Shown here: piece after piece, positions 1 through 8,776 of the stretch | Layout: the number at the start of each line of letters is the position of its first letter | Numbering within the stretch: the first letter of the stretch is position 1 | NCBI RefSeq assembly: GCF_004354085.1 | Contig: NZ_SMSE01000003.1 | Coordinates: 372,001-436,000 of the forward strand | Length of the DNA: 64,000 nucleotides | Source of the DNA: Seongchinamella unica | Lineage (GTDB): Bacteria > Pseudomonadota > Gammaproteobacteria > Pseudomonadales > Halieaceae | Direction: 5' to 3' | Notes under the pieces: model-generated | Databases searched by the model: none | What the model saw: the letters and a program-made list of their open reading frames with translations, nothing else | Told to the model about the DNA's origin: nothing | Made by a program: the position numbers and the translations under genes

Positions 1-580
1 CCACATGCCAGGGCAACTCGGATTCGGCTCTTTCACTGTGGCCAACGCCCTGTTGCCAGCTGCCTTCAGTCCAGCGGTAGGTCTCGGTGGTCGTCACTTC
101 CCTGGCCAGGTCCATGCCCTTGAGCCCCGCAAAGGCCCTGGCCTTGACCAGCGCCTCGGCCTCGTCGATGCCGGCGCCTGCCATCAGGCAGCCGCTCTGA
201 GCGCCCTTTTCGCGAAGAATACGGGTCAGCCGGCGGGTATCGATATCGGCGATGCCGACGATATTGCGGATTTTGAGATACTCGGACAAACCCTGTTCAT
301 TACGGTAATTGCTCGCCATCAGCGGCAGGTCACGTATCACCAGGCCCGCAGCCCAGATACTGGTGGATTCCTCGTCTTCGCTGTTGGTGCCGGTATTGCC
401 GATGTGGGGATAGGTGAGGGTAACGATCTGGCGGGCATAGGAGGGGTCGGTGAGAATCTCCTGATAACCGCTCATGGCGGTATTAAATACCACTTCCCCG
501 ACGGAGATACCGTCGGCTCCAATTGCTAAGCCCTTGAAAACACTACCATCTTCAAGGACCAATATGGCAGGACTGGACAA
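1..580 (-). CDS. carA: Carbamoyl-phosphate synthase small subunit, N-terminal part (runs off window)
   Basis: Glutaminase subunit of carbamoyl-phosphate synthase, which supplies ammonia for arginine and pyrimidine synthesis. About 193 codons are present; the 3' part lies outside the window. The N-terminal domain is clear: [11 protein letters not shown], then [29 protein letters not shown] and [19 protein letters not shown], all characteristic of CarA. The class I glutamine amidotransferase half is not reached. No ATG fits the conserved N-terminus. The only candidate after an in-frame upstream TGA is a TTG at 580-578, placed 6 nt after a GGAGG ribosome site, so I use TTG. The gene follows a leader with a small ORF and a terminator hairpin, suggesting attenuation. 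Confidence 0.93.
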   Translation of the reverse strand, partial: MSSPAILVLEDGSVFKGLAIGADGISVGEVVFNTAMSGYQEILTDPSYARQIVTLTYPHIGNTGTNSEDEESTSIWAAGLVIRDLPLMASNYRNEQGLSEYLKIRNIVGIADIDTRRLTRILREKGAQSGCLMAGAGIDEAEALVKARAFAGLKGMDLAREVTTTETYRWTEGSWQQGVGHSERAESELPWHV

Positions 581-592
581 GCAAAACCTCCG

Positions 593-679
593 TCAGCAGG
601 GTGCAACCATCGCTTTGCGCCATTCATTCGCGCGCTCACAAAAAGGCGAGATGGGTAACCGCATCTCGCCATATGACAT
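593..679 (-). CDS. Possible carA leader peptide (28 codons)
   Basis: A small ORF starts with ATG at 679, spans the terminator hairpin (640-670) and stops with TGA at 593, directly before the carA ribosome site. It reads MSYGEMRLPISPFCERANEW and continues for 8 more residues. Translation would necessarily cover the hairpin, so ribosome position could decide whether the terminator forms. The upstream ribosome site is weak (AGAG at a long spacing). The ORF is short enough to occur by chance; its position is the main argument. Confidence 0.35.
   Translation of the reverse strand: MSYGEMRLPISPFCERANEWRKAMVAPC
640..670 (-). terminator. Intrinsic terminator in carA leader (attenuator-like)
   Basis: Read on the minus strand: a 9-bp stem GGCGAGATG / CATCTCGCC with an 8-nt loop, followed directly by five T. 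It lies between the ggt stop (783) and the carA start (580), so it could end ggt transcription or act as an attenuator for carA. A second smaller inverted repeat (GTCCGG / CCGGAC, about 715-734) sits upstream of it in the leader. Confidence 0.75.
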
Positions 680-782
680 TAATTAAGCTCTGGTTTTCAC
701 AGGAACACACAGTGTCCGGTGCGCGATCCGGACTTGTGAAATCTGGCGTGAGATTCTAGGTTAAGCTGTCCTTGCTGTCCAG

Positions 783-2447
783 TCAGTTTGGGGGTTTAGG
801 GGCCGCAATTTGGACCGTGCGGGCAACGCCCCGGCCCCGGGCGTCGGCGGCGGCGCTGACCTTGCCAGCATTGACGGCGATGGCCTGGACGTCACCCAGG
901 TTACCCCAGCTGTTCGCCTGCACGGTGTAGCCCAGTGCCTCAAGCCCCGCCACGGTGGTGGCGGGCACCTCCCGCTGATCATGGCGAATCAGGCGGGCAG
1001 CGGGTAGCTGATGGTGAAATCGCAGTACGTCAACCGCCTGTTCCAGCGGCATGCTGAAGTCATAGACATTGAGAATGACCTGGAATACGGACGTGAATAT
1101 GGTACTGCCACCGGGCGTGCCCAGCACCAGGGCGGGTTGGCCATCCCGCAACAGGATCGTGGGTGTCATGGACGACAACATGCGCTTGCCCGGCTCGATG
1201 GCGTTGCGGTCGTTGCCGATGACGCCAAACTTGTTGGGCACCCCCACCTTGGCGCTGAAATCGTCCATCTGGTTGTTGAGCAGGTAGCCCGCGCCGCTCA
1301 CCACGACACCGGAGCCGAATTCCCAGTTGAGGGTATAGGTCAGCGAGACCGCATTGCCCTCCCCGTCCAGTACCGAAAAGTGCGTCGTGTCCGCAGACTC
1401 CAGGCCCGCTGCCACTGTCTCTGCGGCCGATATTGCCTGCGGATTGACCGTTGCTGCGCGCCGCTTGAGATAGTCATCGCTCAACAGCTGTGGCAGCGGC
1501 ACATCGACAAAGTCAGGATCACCCAGGTACTCGGCACGATCAGCAAACACCCGCTTTTCCAGTTCCGCCAGCAGGTGTACGTACTGCGCCCCGTTGTGCC
1601 ACAGTTCCCGGAAATGCGGATCGGCAAACTCCCGCAACTTGAGCAGTTGGACCAGGGCAAAGCCACCGGAACTGGGCGGTGGTGCCGATACGACTTCCAG
1701 ATCGCGCCACCGTTCCCTGATGGGCTCGCGCCAGACAGCCCGGTAATTCGCCAGGTCCTGCATGGAAATCAGGCCGCCGCTGGCCTGCATTGTGGCCACC
1801 AACTGGCGAGCGGGTAGCCCACTGTAAAACGCCCTGGCGTCCTCGGCAATCAGGCCCAGGGTCGTGGCCAGTTCCGGCTGCTTGAACGGTTTGCCCGCGC
1901 GCATGCTGCCGAAGTACTGGTGAAAATTCGTTTCGCCGGCATCCTCCACAACTTTCTCGGCGGCCATCAGGGCCAGCGCGTCCGGCACGACGAAACCCTC
2001 CCAGGCCAGCGCTATCGCCGGCTGCAGCAGCCGCTTCCAGGGCAGGGTTCCGTAGCGCTGGTGGGCCGCCCACATGCCGGCCACGGTGCCCGGCACACCG
2101 GAGGCCTTGGCGCCCACAATCGACATGCGCTGCTGGAAGTCCCCCCCCTCATCCAGGTACATGTCCCGGTGCGCCAGGGCCGGAGCCCGCTCGCGAAAGT
2201 CGAGGAAGGCCGCCTCGCCGTCGACAACGCTGGTCATAAACCCACCACCACCGATATTACCGGCTTCGGGATAGGTCACTGCCAGCACAAAACTGGCGGC
2301 AATCGCGGCATCCACCGCGTTGCCACCGTCAAGTAACACCGCCTCGGCGGCCGCGGCAGACCACTTGTCGGGCATGGCGACCGCAGCCACATCCGCCCAA
2401 CTCCGGAATGCGACAACAAAAACAATGATAAATAGAACGGCGCGCAT
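783..2447 (-). CDS. ggt: Gamma-glutamyltransferase (exported)
   Basis: Ntn-hydrolase that cleaves gamma-glutamyl bonds of glutathione and related compounds and is normally periplasmic. From ATG 2447 the product is 554 aa. I chose this ATG because GGGGA lies 6 nt upstream and it gives a signal peptide (MRAVLFIIVFVVAFRSWA, then DVAAV). Family motifs: GGNAVDAAIAASF and GGGGFM near the N-terminus, and ESADTTHFSVLDGEGNAVS around the self-processing site. The predicted catalytic Thr, the first residue of the mature small subunit, is Thr354. MLSSMTPTILL and GTPGGS near residues 430-455 are further conserved parts of the active site. It is divergent from the SDR gene. Confidence 0.92.
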   Translation of the reverse strand: MRAVLFIIVFVVAFRSWADVAAVAMPDKWSAAAAEAVLLDGGNAVDAAIAASFVLAVTYPEAGNIGGGGFMTSVVDGEAAFLDFRERAPALAHRDMYLDEGGDFQQRMSIVGAKASGVPGTVAGMWAAHQRYGTLPWKRLLQPAIALAWEGFVVPDALALMAAEKVVEDAGETNFHQYFGSMRAGKPFKQPELATTLGLIAEDARAFYSGLPARQLVATMQASGGLISMQDLANYRAVWREPIRERWRDLEVVSAPPPSSGGFALVQLLKLREFADPHFRELWHNGAQYVHLLAELEKRVFADRAEYLGDPDFVDVPLPQLLSDDYLKRRAATVNPQAISAAETVAAGLESADTTHFSVLDGEGNAVSLTYTLNWEFGSGVVVSGAGYLLNNQMDDFSAKVGVPNKFGVIGNDRNAIEPGKRMLSSMTPTILLRDGQPALVLGTPGGSTIFTSVFQVILNVYDFSMPLEQAVDVLRFHHQLPAARLIRHDQREVPATTVAGLEALGYTVQANSWGNLGDVQAIAVNAGKVSAAADARGRGVARTVQIAAPKPPN

Positions 2448-2519
2448 TAACATTCCCCGACGAGACAACGATAAGAGCCAAATCATACTGCCCGCCAGGC
2501 CACAAAAAAAGGAAAGACC

Positions 2520-3338
2520 ATGGCTTACAGCTCAGGGAAATGCGCCGTTATCACCGGAGCCGGCAGTGGCATTGGCCGGGCGCTGGCACTGCAATTGAAC
2601 CGGGAGGGCTGCACCCTGTACCTCGCGGACATCAATCCCCGGACCCTGGACGAGACGGCGACGCTGCTGGAACGCAAGGACGTCAGTTGTGATTTGCAGG
2701 TCCTCGACGTGGCCGACCTGGCTGCCGTCGGGGCCTGGGCACAACGGGTGTCCGCTGAACGCGGGCAGGTAGAGATCGTTGTCAATAATGCCGGTGTTGC
2801 CATCGCGGGCACCGCGGAGGAGAACCGCTACGAGGATATCCAGTGGCTGATGGGCATTAACTTCTGGGGGGTGGTGCACGGCACGCGGGCATTCCTGCCA
2901 TTGCTCAGAAAGTCCGCCCAGGGCCACCTGGTCAATATCTCTTCGGTGTTTGGCATGATCAGCGTACCCACCCAGTCAGCCTACAATGCGTCGAAATTCG
3001 CCGTTCGCGGTTATACCGAGTCCCTGCGCATGGAACTGGCCGGCAGCAATGTCCACGTGTGCTGCGTACATCCCGGGGGAATCAGCACCAATATCGCCCG
3101 CGACTCCCGCGGCGGAGACGCAAGTCCGGAGGACCGGGATGCCGAGTTCCAGAAGATGGCCAAGACCTCCGCTGATTCCGCCGCCGCACAAATCATCAGG
3201 GCGATCGAGAAACGCAGGAAGCGACTGTTAATCGGCCCGGACTCGAAATATGTCGCCCTGTGCACCTGGCTGGCGCCGGTGAACTACATGCGACTGCTGG
3301 CGCCCTTCCTGAAAGACACCCTTGAGGTGGCAAAGTGA
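2520..3338 (+). CDS. Short-chain dehydrogenase/reductase (SDR)
   Basis: Classical SDR oxidoreductase, 272 aa, probably cytoplasmic; substrate unknown. The Rossmann cofactor motif TGAGSGIG is at residues 12-19, NNAG at 89-92, a Ser pair at 141-142 and the catalytic YNASK at 155-159, with the usual Ser-Tyr spacing of 13. An acidic residue at the end of the second strand (LYLADIN) suggests NAD(H) preference. A good ribosome site, AAAGGA, precedes the ATG. The stop is 7 nt before the next gene's ATG, so it is probably cotranscribed with the M1 aminopeptidase. The C-terminal half (KKRLLIGPDSKYVALCTWLAPVN) resembles SDRs annotated as acetoin- or lipid-related, but I would not assign a substrate. 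Confidence 0.88.
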   Translation: MAYSSGKCAVITGAGSGIGRALALQLNREGCTLYLADINPRTLDETATLLERKDVSCDLQVLDVADLAAVGAWAQRVSAERGQVEIVVNNAGVAIAGTAEENRYEDIQWLMGINFWGVVHGTRAFLPLLRKSAQGHLVNISSVFGMISVPTQSAYNASKFAVRGYTESLRMELAGSNVHVCCVHPGGISTNIARDSRGGDASPEDRDAEFQKMAKTSADSAAAQIIRAIEKRRKRLLIGPDSKYVALCTWLAPVNYMRLLAPFLKDTLEVAK

Positions 3339-3345
3339 TGGTTCC

Positions 3346-5889
3346 ATGAGTTTCAGCCACCTGTGCCGTGTTCTGACTCTCATCCTGTTGCTGCCGACAA
3401 CCGTCTGGAGCGCTACCGTGCCGATTGAACCCGGAGTTTCCCTGGCCCTGGCCGAGTCGAGGGCGGCACGGGTTACGGGAGTCAGTTATCAGCTGACACT
3501 GGATATTCCCGCCGATCAGGAGCAGCCGATCGACGGCCGCATCGTTATTGACTTTGAGCTCAGTGACAATAGCGAACCACTGCAGCTGGATTTCAATCAG
3601 GACGCGGGGCACCTGCGCCGGGTACGCAGCACCAGCAGTCGCGATAGCAATGGGAACGCCCTCGCCGGCGCCGCTTACCGGTTCGAGCAGGAACATCTGC
3701 TGATACTCCCCCAGGCGCTGCGTAAAGGCCGCAATCGGCTGGAGATCGAATTCGTCGCCGGCGACAGCTCACTGAATCGCAACCCGGACTTTCTCTACAC
3801 CCTGTTCGTCCCCGACCGGGCCCGAACCGCCTTTCCCCTGTTCGATCAGCCGGATATCAAGGCTCGCTACCAGCTCAACCTGACAGTGCCCGCCGACTGG
3901 GATGCCGTGGCCAATGCACCGCTGGAGCACAAACAATCCGCCGAGGGCCGAAGCACCTATCGCTTTGCCCTGTCCGAGCCGAACAGTTCCTACCTGTTCT
4001 CCTTCGTCGCCGGCCAGTTCCAGCGTGTTACCCGGAGCATCGATGGGCGCGAGATCAACCTCCTGCACCGGGAGACCGACCGTGAAAAGCTGGCGCGCAA
4101 CATGGACAGCATCTTCGAGCTGCACGCCGCTTCACTGCGCTGGCTGGAAGCATACACCGGCATACCCTATCCCTTTGCCAAGTTCGACATGGCATTGATT
4201 CCAAGCTTCCAGTATGGCGGCATGGAACACCCCGGAGCCATCCAGTACCGGGCCTCTGACCTGTTCCTGGACGCCTCACCCACTGACGTGCAGCTGCTGA
4301 ACCGCGCCACCCTGATCGCTCACGAGACTGCACACATGTGGTTCGGCAACCTGGTGACCATGAAGTGGTTTAACGATGTGTGGACCAAGGAGGTGTTCGC
4401 CAACTTTATGGCCGCGAAGATTGTCCAGCCCTCTTTCGAGGACATTGATCACCAGCTGAGCTTCCTGCTGGATCATTACCCCGGGGCCTACCGGGTTGAC
4501 CGCAGCGATGGCAGCAACCCGATTCGCCAGTCACTGGCCAACCTCAACCAGGCGGGACAAATGTACGGGCCCATCATCTACCTGAAGGCGCCCATTATGA
4601 TGCGGCAGCTGGAGTTGGTGGTGGGTGAGCGCAATTTTCGCCTGGGCATGCAGAAGTACCTGCAGGCGTTTGCCTTCGGCAACGCCACCTGGCCCGACCT
4701 GATCGCCATCCTCGATCCGCTCACCGGGCAGGACCTGCAACGCTGGAGCGAAGTCTGGGTGAATTCTCCCGGCCGCCCCCGGTTCCAGGTCGACAAAGAC
4801 ACCGGCGGTAAACTATCACTACAGCAACAGGATGTGGCCGGACTCGGCAGAACCTGGCCACAGCAATTCGACATAGACTTCGGCGACAGGAAGCAAACCG
4901 TCAGCAGTGCCGACCAGCCCGTCGCTTTGGCCGAGGAGCCTGTGCAACTCAACAGCGATGGCCTGGGCTACGGCCTGTTTCCGGTGGAGGCAGCACAACT
5001 CGCCGGCCTGCAAAACAAAGAAGCGCTGGCGCGTGGCGCATTACTGATCGACGCCTGGGAGAATTTTCTGGAAGGAAAACTGACCAGCCCGGATCGCTAC
5101 CTGACGTTCCTGCTGGAAAATATCGACGCCGAGCAGAATCAATTGATTCTCGGGGAGCTGCTGGCGCAGCTGTACCGGGTCCACAGCAGTTTCCTCGATT
5201 CGGCGGCGCAGCGGGCTGTACAGTTACAACTGGAAAACACACTGATATCCGGCCTTGAGGCAGCGGCAGACCCGGGGCGGGCCAGATTGTTCCTCGAAAG
5301 CTACTCCCAGCTAGCCAGAACCACCCGGGGTTTGGAGTACCTGCGCGACATCTGGGACGGCAGCGTCGAACTGGAGAGCCTGTCGTTGTCGGAGAACGAC
5401 CGCATCGCGCTCGCGGAAAACCTGGCCATCGGCCTGCCTGAGCAGGCGGCGGCGATACTCGCCAGCCAGCGCAAACAGATTGAGAACCCGGATAACCTGC
5501 GCCGCTTCGATTTTGTCGCCGCCGCGCTGTCCCCGGAGGCGGCGATCCGGGATGAGTTCTTTGCGAGTCTTGCCGAGGTGGAACAACGGGCCACTGAAAT
5601 ATGGGTGCTGGATGCGCTGGACTACCTGCATCACCCCACCCGGGTCAGCCACGCGGGCAAGTACATATTGCCCAGCCTGGAGTTGCTGGAGGAGATCCAG
5701 GTGACTGGCGATATTTTCTTCCCCGCAGGCTGGGTCAGTGCCAGCCTGCGCAACCACTACAGCCCGGCGGTGGTAGAAACAGTGGCAGCATTCCTGCGGG
5801 AGCGGCCCCACTACAACCCGCAACTGCGGCTGAAGATCCTGCAGTCGGTTGACATGCCGGAGCGCGCCAGCAAATACCACCAGCGCTAG
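3346..5889 (+). CDS. M1-family zinc aminopeptidase, exported
   Basis: Metallopeptidase that removes N-terminal residues from peptides, 847 aa from ATG 3346. This start gives a signal peptide (MSFSHLCRVLTLILLLPTTVWSA); a TTG at 3322 in the same frame overlaps the SDR stop region and is less likely. The exopeptidase motif is GGMEH at 291-295, in place of GAMEN. The zinc site HETAH is at 326-330 with the third ligand Glu349 after the usual 18 residues (WTKEVFANFMA). A long helical C-terminal ERAP1-like domain follows. Cotranscription with the SDR is likely. Its stop overlaps by 4 nt the stop of the convergent thioesterase gene. Confidence 0.9.
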   Translation: MSFSHLCRVLTLILLLPTTVWSATVPIEPGVSLALAESRAARVTGVSYQLTLDIPADQEQPIDGRIVIDFELSDNSEPLQLDFNQDAGHLRRVRSTSSRDSNGNALAGAAYRFEQEHLLILPQALRKGRNRLEIEFVAGDSSLNRNPDFLYTLFVPDRARTAFPLFDQPDIKARYQLNLTVPADWDAVANAPLEHKQSAEGRSTYRFALSEPNSSYLFSFVAGQFQRVTRSIDGREINLLHRETDREKLARNMDSIFELHAASLRWLEAYTGIPYPFAKFDMALIPSFQYGGMEHPGAIQYRASDLFLDASPTDVQLLNRATLIAHETAHMWFGNLVTMKWFNDVWTKEVFANFMAAKIVQPSFEDIDHQLSFLLDHYPGAYRVDRSDGSNPIRQSLANLNQAGQMYGPIIYLKAPIMMRQLELVVGERNFRLGMQKYLQAFAFGNATWPDLIAILDPLTGQDLQRWSEVWVNSPGRPRFQVDKDTGGKLSLQQQDVAGLGRTWPQQFDIDFGDRKQTVSSADQPVALAEEPVQLNSDGLGYGLFPVEAAQLAGLQNKEALARGALLIDAWENFLEGKLTSPDRYLTFLLENIDAEQNQLILGELLAQLYRVHSSFLDSAAQRAVQLQLENTLISGLEAAADPGRARLFLESYSQLARTTRGLEYLRDIWDGSVELESLSLSENDRIALAENLAIGLPEQAAAILASQRKQIENPDNLRRFDFVAAALSPEAAIRDEFFASLAEVEQRATEIWVLDALDYLHHPTRVSHAGKYILPSLELLEEIQVTGDIFFPAGWVSASLRNHYSPAVVETVAAFLRERPHYNPQLRLKILQSVDMPERASKYHQR

Positions 5890-6326
5890 CTGTCGACCAG
5901 GATTTTTTCCAGCGCCGTGCGGATGGACGCCGGTATGGACACGGCCTTGTCCCTCGCCCGTTCCACGAACACGTGGACAAAATGACCGTTGGCGACAGCC
6001 ACCTGCTCGCCCTTGCGGAAGATGGCCAGACCGTACTGTACCGAGCTGTTGCCGAGGCGGTCGACCCGCAGGCCGGCTTCCAGTTCATCCGGGTACGACA
6101 CCGGCGAGTGATAGGCGCAACCGGAGTTGACCACGTAACCGACAATCGAGCCGTCGCCGATATCCAGCCCACCCTCTTCGATCAGGTAGCGATTGGCTGC
6201 CGAGTCAAAGTAGGCGTAGTAGGTCACGTTATTCACATGGCCATAAATGTCATTGTCTGCCCAGCGGGTCAGTATCGGATAGAACACCCGGTAGTCATCG
6301 CGGACCGGCACTTGCTCTCGGCTCAT
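5886..6326 (-). CDS. Acyl-CoA thioesterase, 4HBT hot-dog family
   Basis: Small hot-dog fold thioesterase, 146 aa, cytoplasmic. The N-terminal WADNDIYGHVNNVTYYAYFDSA is the signature of the YbgC/FadM 4-hydroxybenzoyl-CoA thioesterase group, with the Asp near residue 25 in the expected active-site position. The ATG at 6326 is preferred over a TTG three bases upstream because GGGGAG lies 7 nt before it. It reads convergently with the M1 peptidase (4-nt overlap of stops) and lies just downstream of the alcohol dehydrogenase, with which it may form an operon. Substrate is not predictable. Confidence 0.87.
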   Translation of the reverse strand: MSREQVPVRDDYRVFYPILTRWADNDIYGHVNNVTYYAYFDSAANRYLIEEGGLDIGDGSIVGYVVNSGCAYHSPVSYPDELEAGLRVDRLGNSSVQYGLAIFRKGEQVAVANGHFVHVFVERARDKAVSIPASIRTALEKILVDS

Positions 6327-6349
6327 CAATCATCTCCCCTGCAAAGTCG

Positions 6350-7504
6350 TCAGTAGGCGGCGCGGTATATCGCCAGGGCATCGTCGTAAGCGACTTCCCG
6401 TGGATTGTTGACCAGCAGCCGCTGCTGCAGCATGGCGTCCTCGGCCAGCATTTCCAGGTCTGACTCGGCAACGCCTGCGCTGGCCAATGTTGCCGGCAGT
6501 GCCAGGTCGTCGATCAGTTGCCGTAACGCCTGTATCAGCGCGGCGGTCCGATCCTCTTCACTGGCGGCAGCCTCGCCCGGGACGATCAACTCACTCAACT
6601 GCGCATACTGGGCACTCGCCGCCTCGGCGTTGAATTCCAGCACGGCCGGTAACACCAGCGAGTTACTGAGCCCGTGGGGAATGTGGTAGTGCCCACCCAG
6701 CGGATAGGCCAGGGCATGCACTGCCGCAACCGGGGCATTGGCAAAGGCCTGCCCGGCCATACAGGCGCCGAGCAACATCGCTTCCCGGGCTTCGCGGTTA
6801 CTGCCCTCATGCACCGCTGTACGGATATTCGCCGCCAGCAGCACCAGGGCCTGGCGCGCCAGGTTGTCTGACACCGGATTCTTCTGGTGGCGGGATGTAT
6901 AGGCCTCTATGGCATGCACCATGGCGTCCACGCCGGTCATGGCGGTCACGGCAGGGGGCAATCCCAGGGTGAGTTCCGCATCCAGGACCGCCACATCCGG
7001 CAGCAGTACCGGCGAGGAGACTCCCGCCTTGGTGGTTTCCCCTGTGGTGATCACGGCCACCGGAGTCACCTCGGAACCAGTGCCGGCGGTGGTGGGTACC
7101 AGTATCAGAGGCAGGCGACAGCCACTGACCTGCCCCACCCCGTACAGTTCGGCGAGGGGCTGCTCGCCACCGAGCAACACCGCGACCACCTTGGCCACGT
7201 CCATGGAACTGCCACCACCGATGGCGATGACGCCATCAACTCCCCGCACCCGACCCAGTTCGGCTGCAGCAAGCACGGTCGCCTCCGGCGGGTCCTCGCG
7301 CACCTGGTCGAACAGCACCACGGATATCCCGCTGGCGCCCAGGGCTTCTATGGCTGGCTGCACCAGGCCGATACTCACCAGCCCGGGGTCGGTAACCAGC
7401 AGCGGCCGGGATACCCCCAGCCGCTGACACTGGTGCGCCAGTTGCAGCGCACTGCCGGCGCCGCAGACGATTTTCGCCACCGTGTTAAACTCAAACCCCT
7501 GCAT
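6350..7504 (-). CDS. Iron-containing alcohol dehydrogenase
   Basis: Group III metal-dependent alcohol dehydrogenase, 384 aa, oxidising an alcohol or reducing an aldehyde with NAD(P). Visible are the nucleotide-binding GGGSSMDVAKV and PTTAGTGSEVTPVAVI, and the four metal ligands in family spacing: Asp193 and His197 (GVDAMVHAIEAY), His263 (HALAYPLGG) and His277 (IPHG). I start at ATG 7504, which has GGAG 7 nt upstream, rather than 24 nt earlier. The gene is divergent from the Rieske oxygenase across 126 bp, and the thioesterase follows downstream, which suggests a shared catabolic role (inference). Confidence 0.9.
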   Translation of the reverse strand: MQGFEFNTVAKIVCGAGSALQLAHQCQRLGVSRPLLVTDPGLVSIGLVQPAIEALGASGISVVLFDQVREDPPEATVLAAAELGRVRGVDGVIAIGGGSSMDVAKVVAVLLGGEQPLAELYGVGQVSGCRLPLILVPTTAGTGSEVTPVAVITTGETTKAGVSSPVLLPDVAVLDAELTLGLPPAVTAMTGVDAMVHAIEAYTSRHQKNPVSDNLARQALVLLAANIRTAVHEGSNREAREAMLLGACMAGQAFANAPVAAVHALAYPLGGHYHIPHGLSNSLVLPAVLEFNAEAASAQYAQLSELIVPGEAAASEEDRTAALIQALRQLIDDLALPATLASAGVAESDLEMLAEDAMLQQRLLVNNPREVAYDDALAIYRAAY

Positions 7505-7630
7505 AGTCGCTCCATGGTCGTTGTACAACAGAGCACTGAAACTAATTCAAGCTTCCCGGCCATGCAACCGTTTTGCCCTTATCTCTGGCCTGCTATGCTC
7601 TTCCTGAAAAGCCACACAACAGGCACCGAG

Positions 7631-8776
7631 ATGGGACATCCACACCCCCGGGACATGGTCACACACCTGGCGCAACGCTATGCCGGTAACGAGCAGGGCC
7701 CGGCGGCGTGCTCAGAACGCATCCCCGTCAATCATTACACGGACCCGAAACACTTCGAGCGGGAACGGGAAAAGCTGTTCCTGCAACGCCCCCTGCTGCT
7801 TGCGCACGAGACCCGGATACCCGACGCTGGCGACGCCATTGTCCAGGACTTGCTGGGGCTGCCCGTGGTCACCGTGCGAGGCGCCGATGGCAACATCCAG
7901 AGTTTCCTCAATGTCTGCCGCCACCGGGGCATGCGCCTGGTCCAGGGGCAGGGTCAGGTCCGCCTGCGTTCGTTTGTCTGCCCCTATCACCAGTGGACTT
8001 ACGGGCTCGACGGTGGCCTGCGCAACATACCCAGGGCGGAAAGTTTCCTCGATGTCGATAAAGCGACCCTGGGGCTGGTCGAGCTGCCGACCGCAGTGCG
8101 CAATGGCCTCATCTGGATACAACTCACCCCCGGTGCCAGCATGGACATCGACGCCCACCTGGCCGGCTTGGGAGACGACCTGGATTACTTCAAACTGGGC
8201 GACTTCCAGTATTGCCAGCACAGCGTGCGCGAGGTTGCCGCCAACTGGAAACTCATCCAGGACGCCTTTCTGGATGGCTACCATGTCACCCGCCTGCACA
8301 GGAATACCGTGGGTCCATTCTTCCCCGATGCCCTGGCGGATTCCCAATTCATCGGCGATCACCTGCGCAACGCGGTGGCCCGCAACGAAATTGCCGAGGC
8401 CGTGGGACTGCCGCCGGGGGAGCTCGGCGACCTCCGACCCTACGCCACCTTTTCCTACACCACGTTTCCCAACGCGGTGCTGGTCATACAACCCGATTAC
8501 ACCAGCATTATCTGCCTGTTCCCGGTTGCGGTGGACAAGACGGTATTCGTCCACACCATGCTGGTGCCACATGCCCCGGCCAGTGACGAGGAGCGCGACC
8601 ACTTCCGCCGCTCCTTCGAGCTTATCGATGAAGGCGTCTTCGCCGCTGAGGACATTTTCGTGGCGGCTGGAACGCAGCGGGGCCTGGATTCCGGGGCCAA
8701 TGACTCCCTGCTGTTTGGCGGGCTGGAGGAAGCGGCGATCCGCTTCCACCAGGTGATTGCCCGGGAATTGCGCTAA
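7631..8776 (+). CDS. Rieske aromatic-ring-hydroxylating-type oxygenase, alpha subunit
   Basis: Rieske non-heme iron oxygenase, 381 aa. The [2Fe-2S] Rieske motif has Cys96-x-His98 and Cys117-x2-His120 with 18 residues between the pairs. The mononuclear iron site shows Asp211, His218 and His223 in DAFLDGYHVTRLH, as in ring-hydroxylating and choline/carnitine-type oxygenases. A long in-frame upstream extension exists, but homology begins only near here; ATG 7631 is the most plausible start, with ATG 7655 an alternative. No ferredoxin or reductase gene is adjacent, so electrons must come from elsewhere. Substrate unknown. Its stop abuts that of the convergent acyl-CoA dehydrogenase. Confidence 0.87.
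   Translation: MGHPHPRDMVTHLAQRYAGNEQGPAACSERIPVNHYTDPKHFEREREKLFLQRPLLLAHETRIPDAGDAIVQDLLGLPVVTVRGADGNIQSFLNVCRHRGMRLVQGQGQVRLRSFVCPYHQWTYGLDGGLRNIPRAESFLDVDKATLGLVELPTAVRNGLIWIQLTPGASMDIDAHLAGLGDDLDYFKLGDFQYCQHSVREVAANWKLIQDAFLDGYHVTRLHRNTVGPFFPDALADSQFIGDHLRNAVARNEIAEAVGLPPGELGDLRPYATFSYTTFPNAVLVIQPDYTSIICLFPVAVDKTVFVHTMLVPHAPASDEERDHFRRSFELIDEGVFAAEDIFVAAGTQRGLDSGANDSLLFGGLEEAAIRFHQVIARELR

Noticed and set aside
6887-7630. A 629-codon open frame that would start the Rieske oxygenase at 6887
   Set aside because: The first ~248 codons are antisense to the Fe-alcohol dehydrogenase gene and have no oxygenase-like sequence; the family homology begins after 7631.
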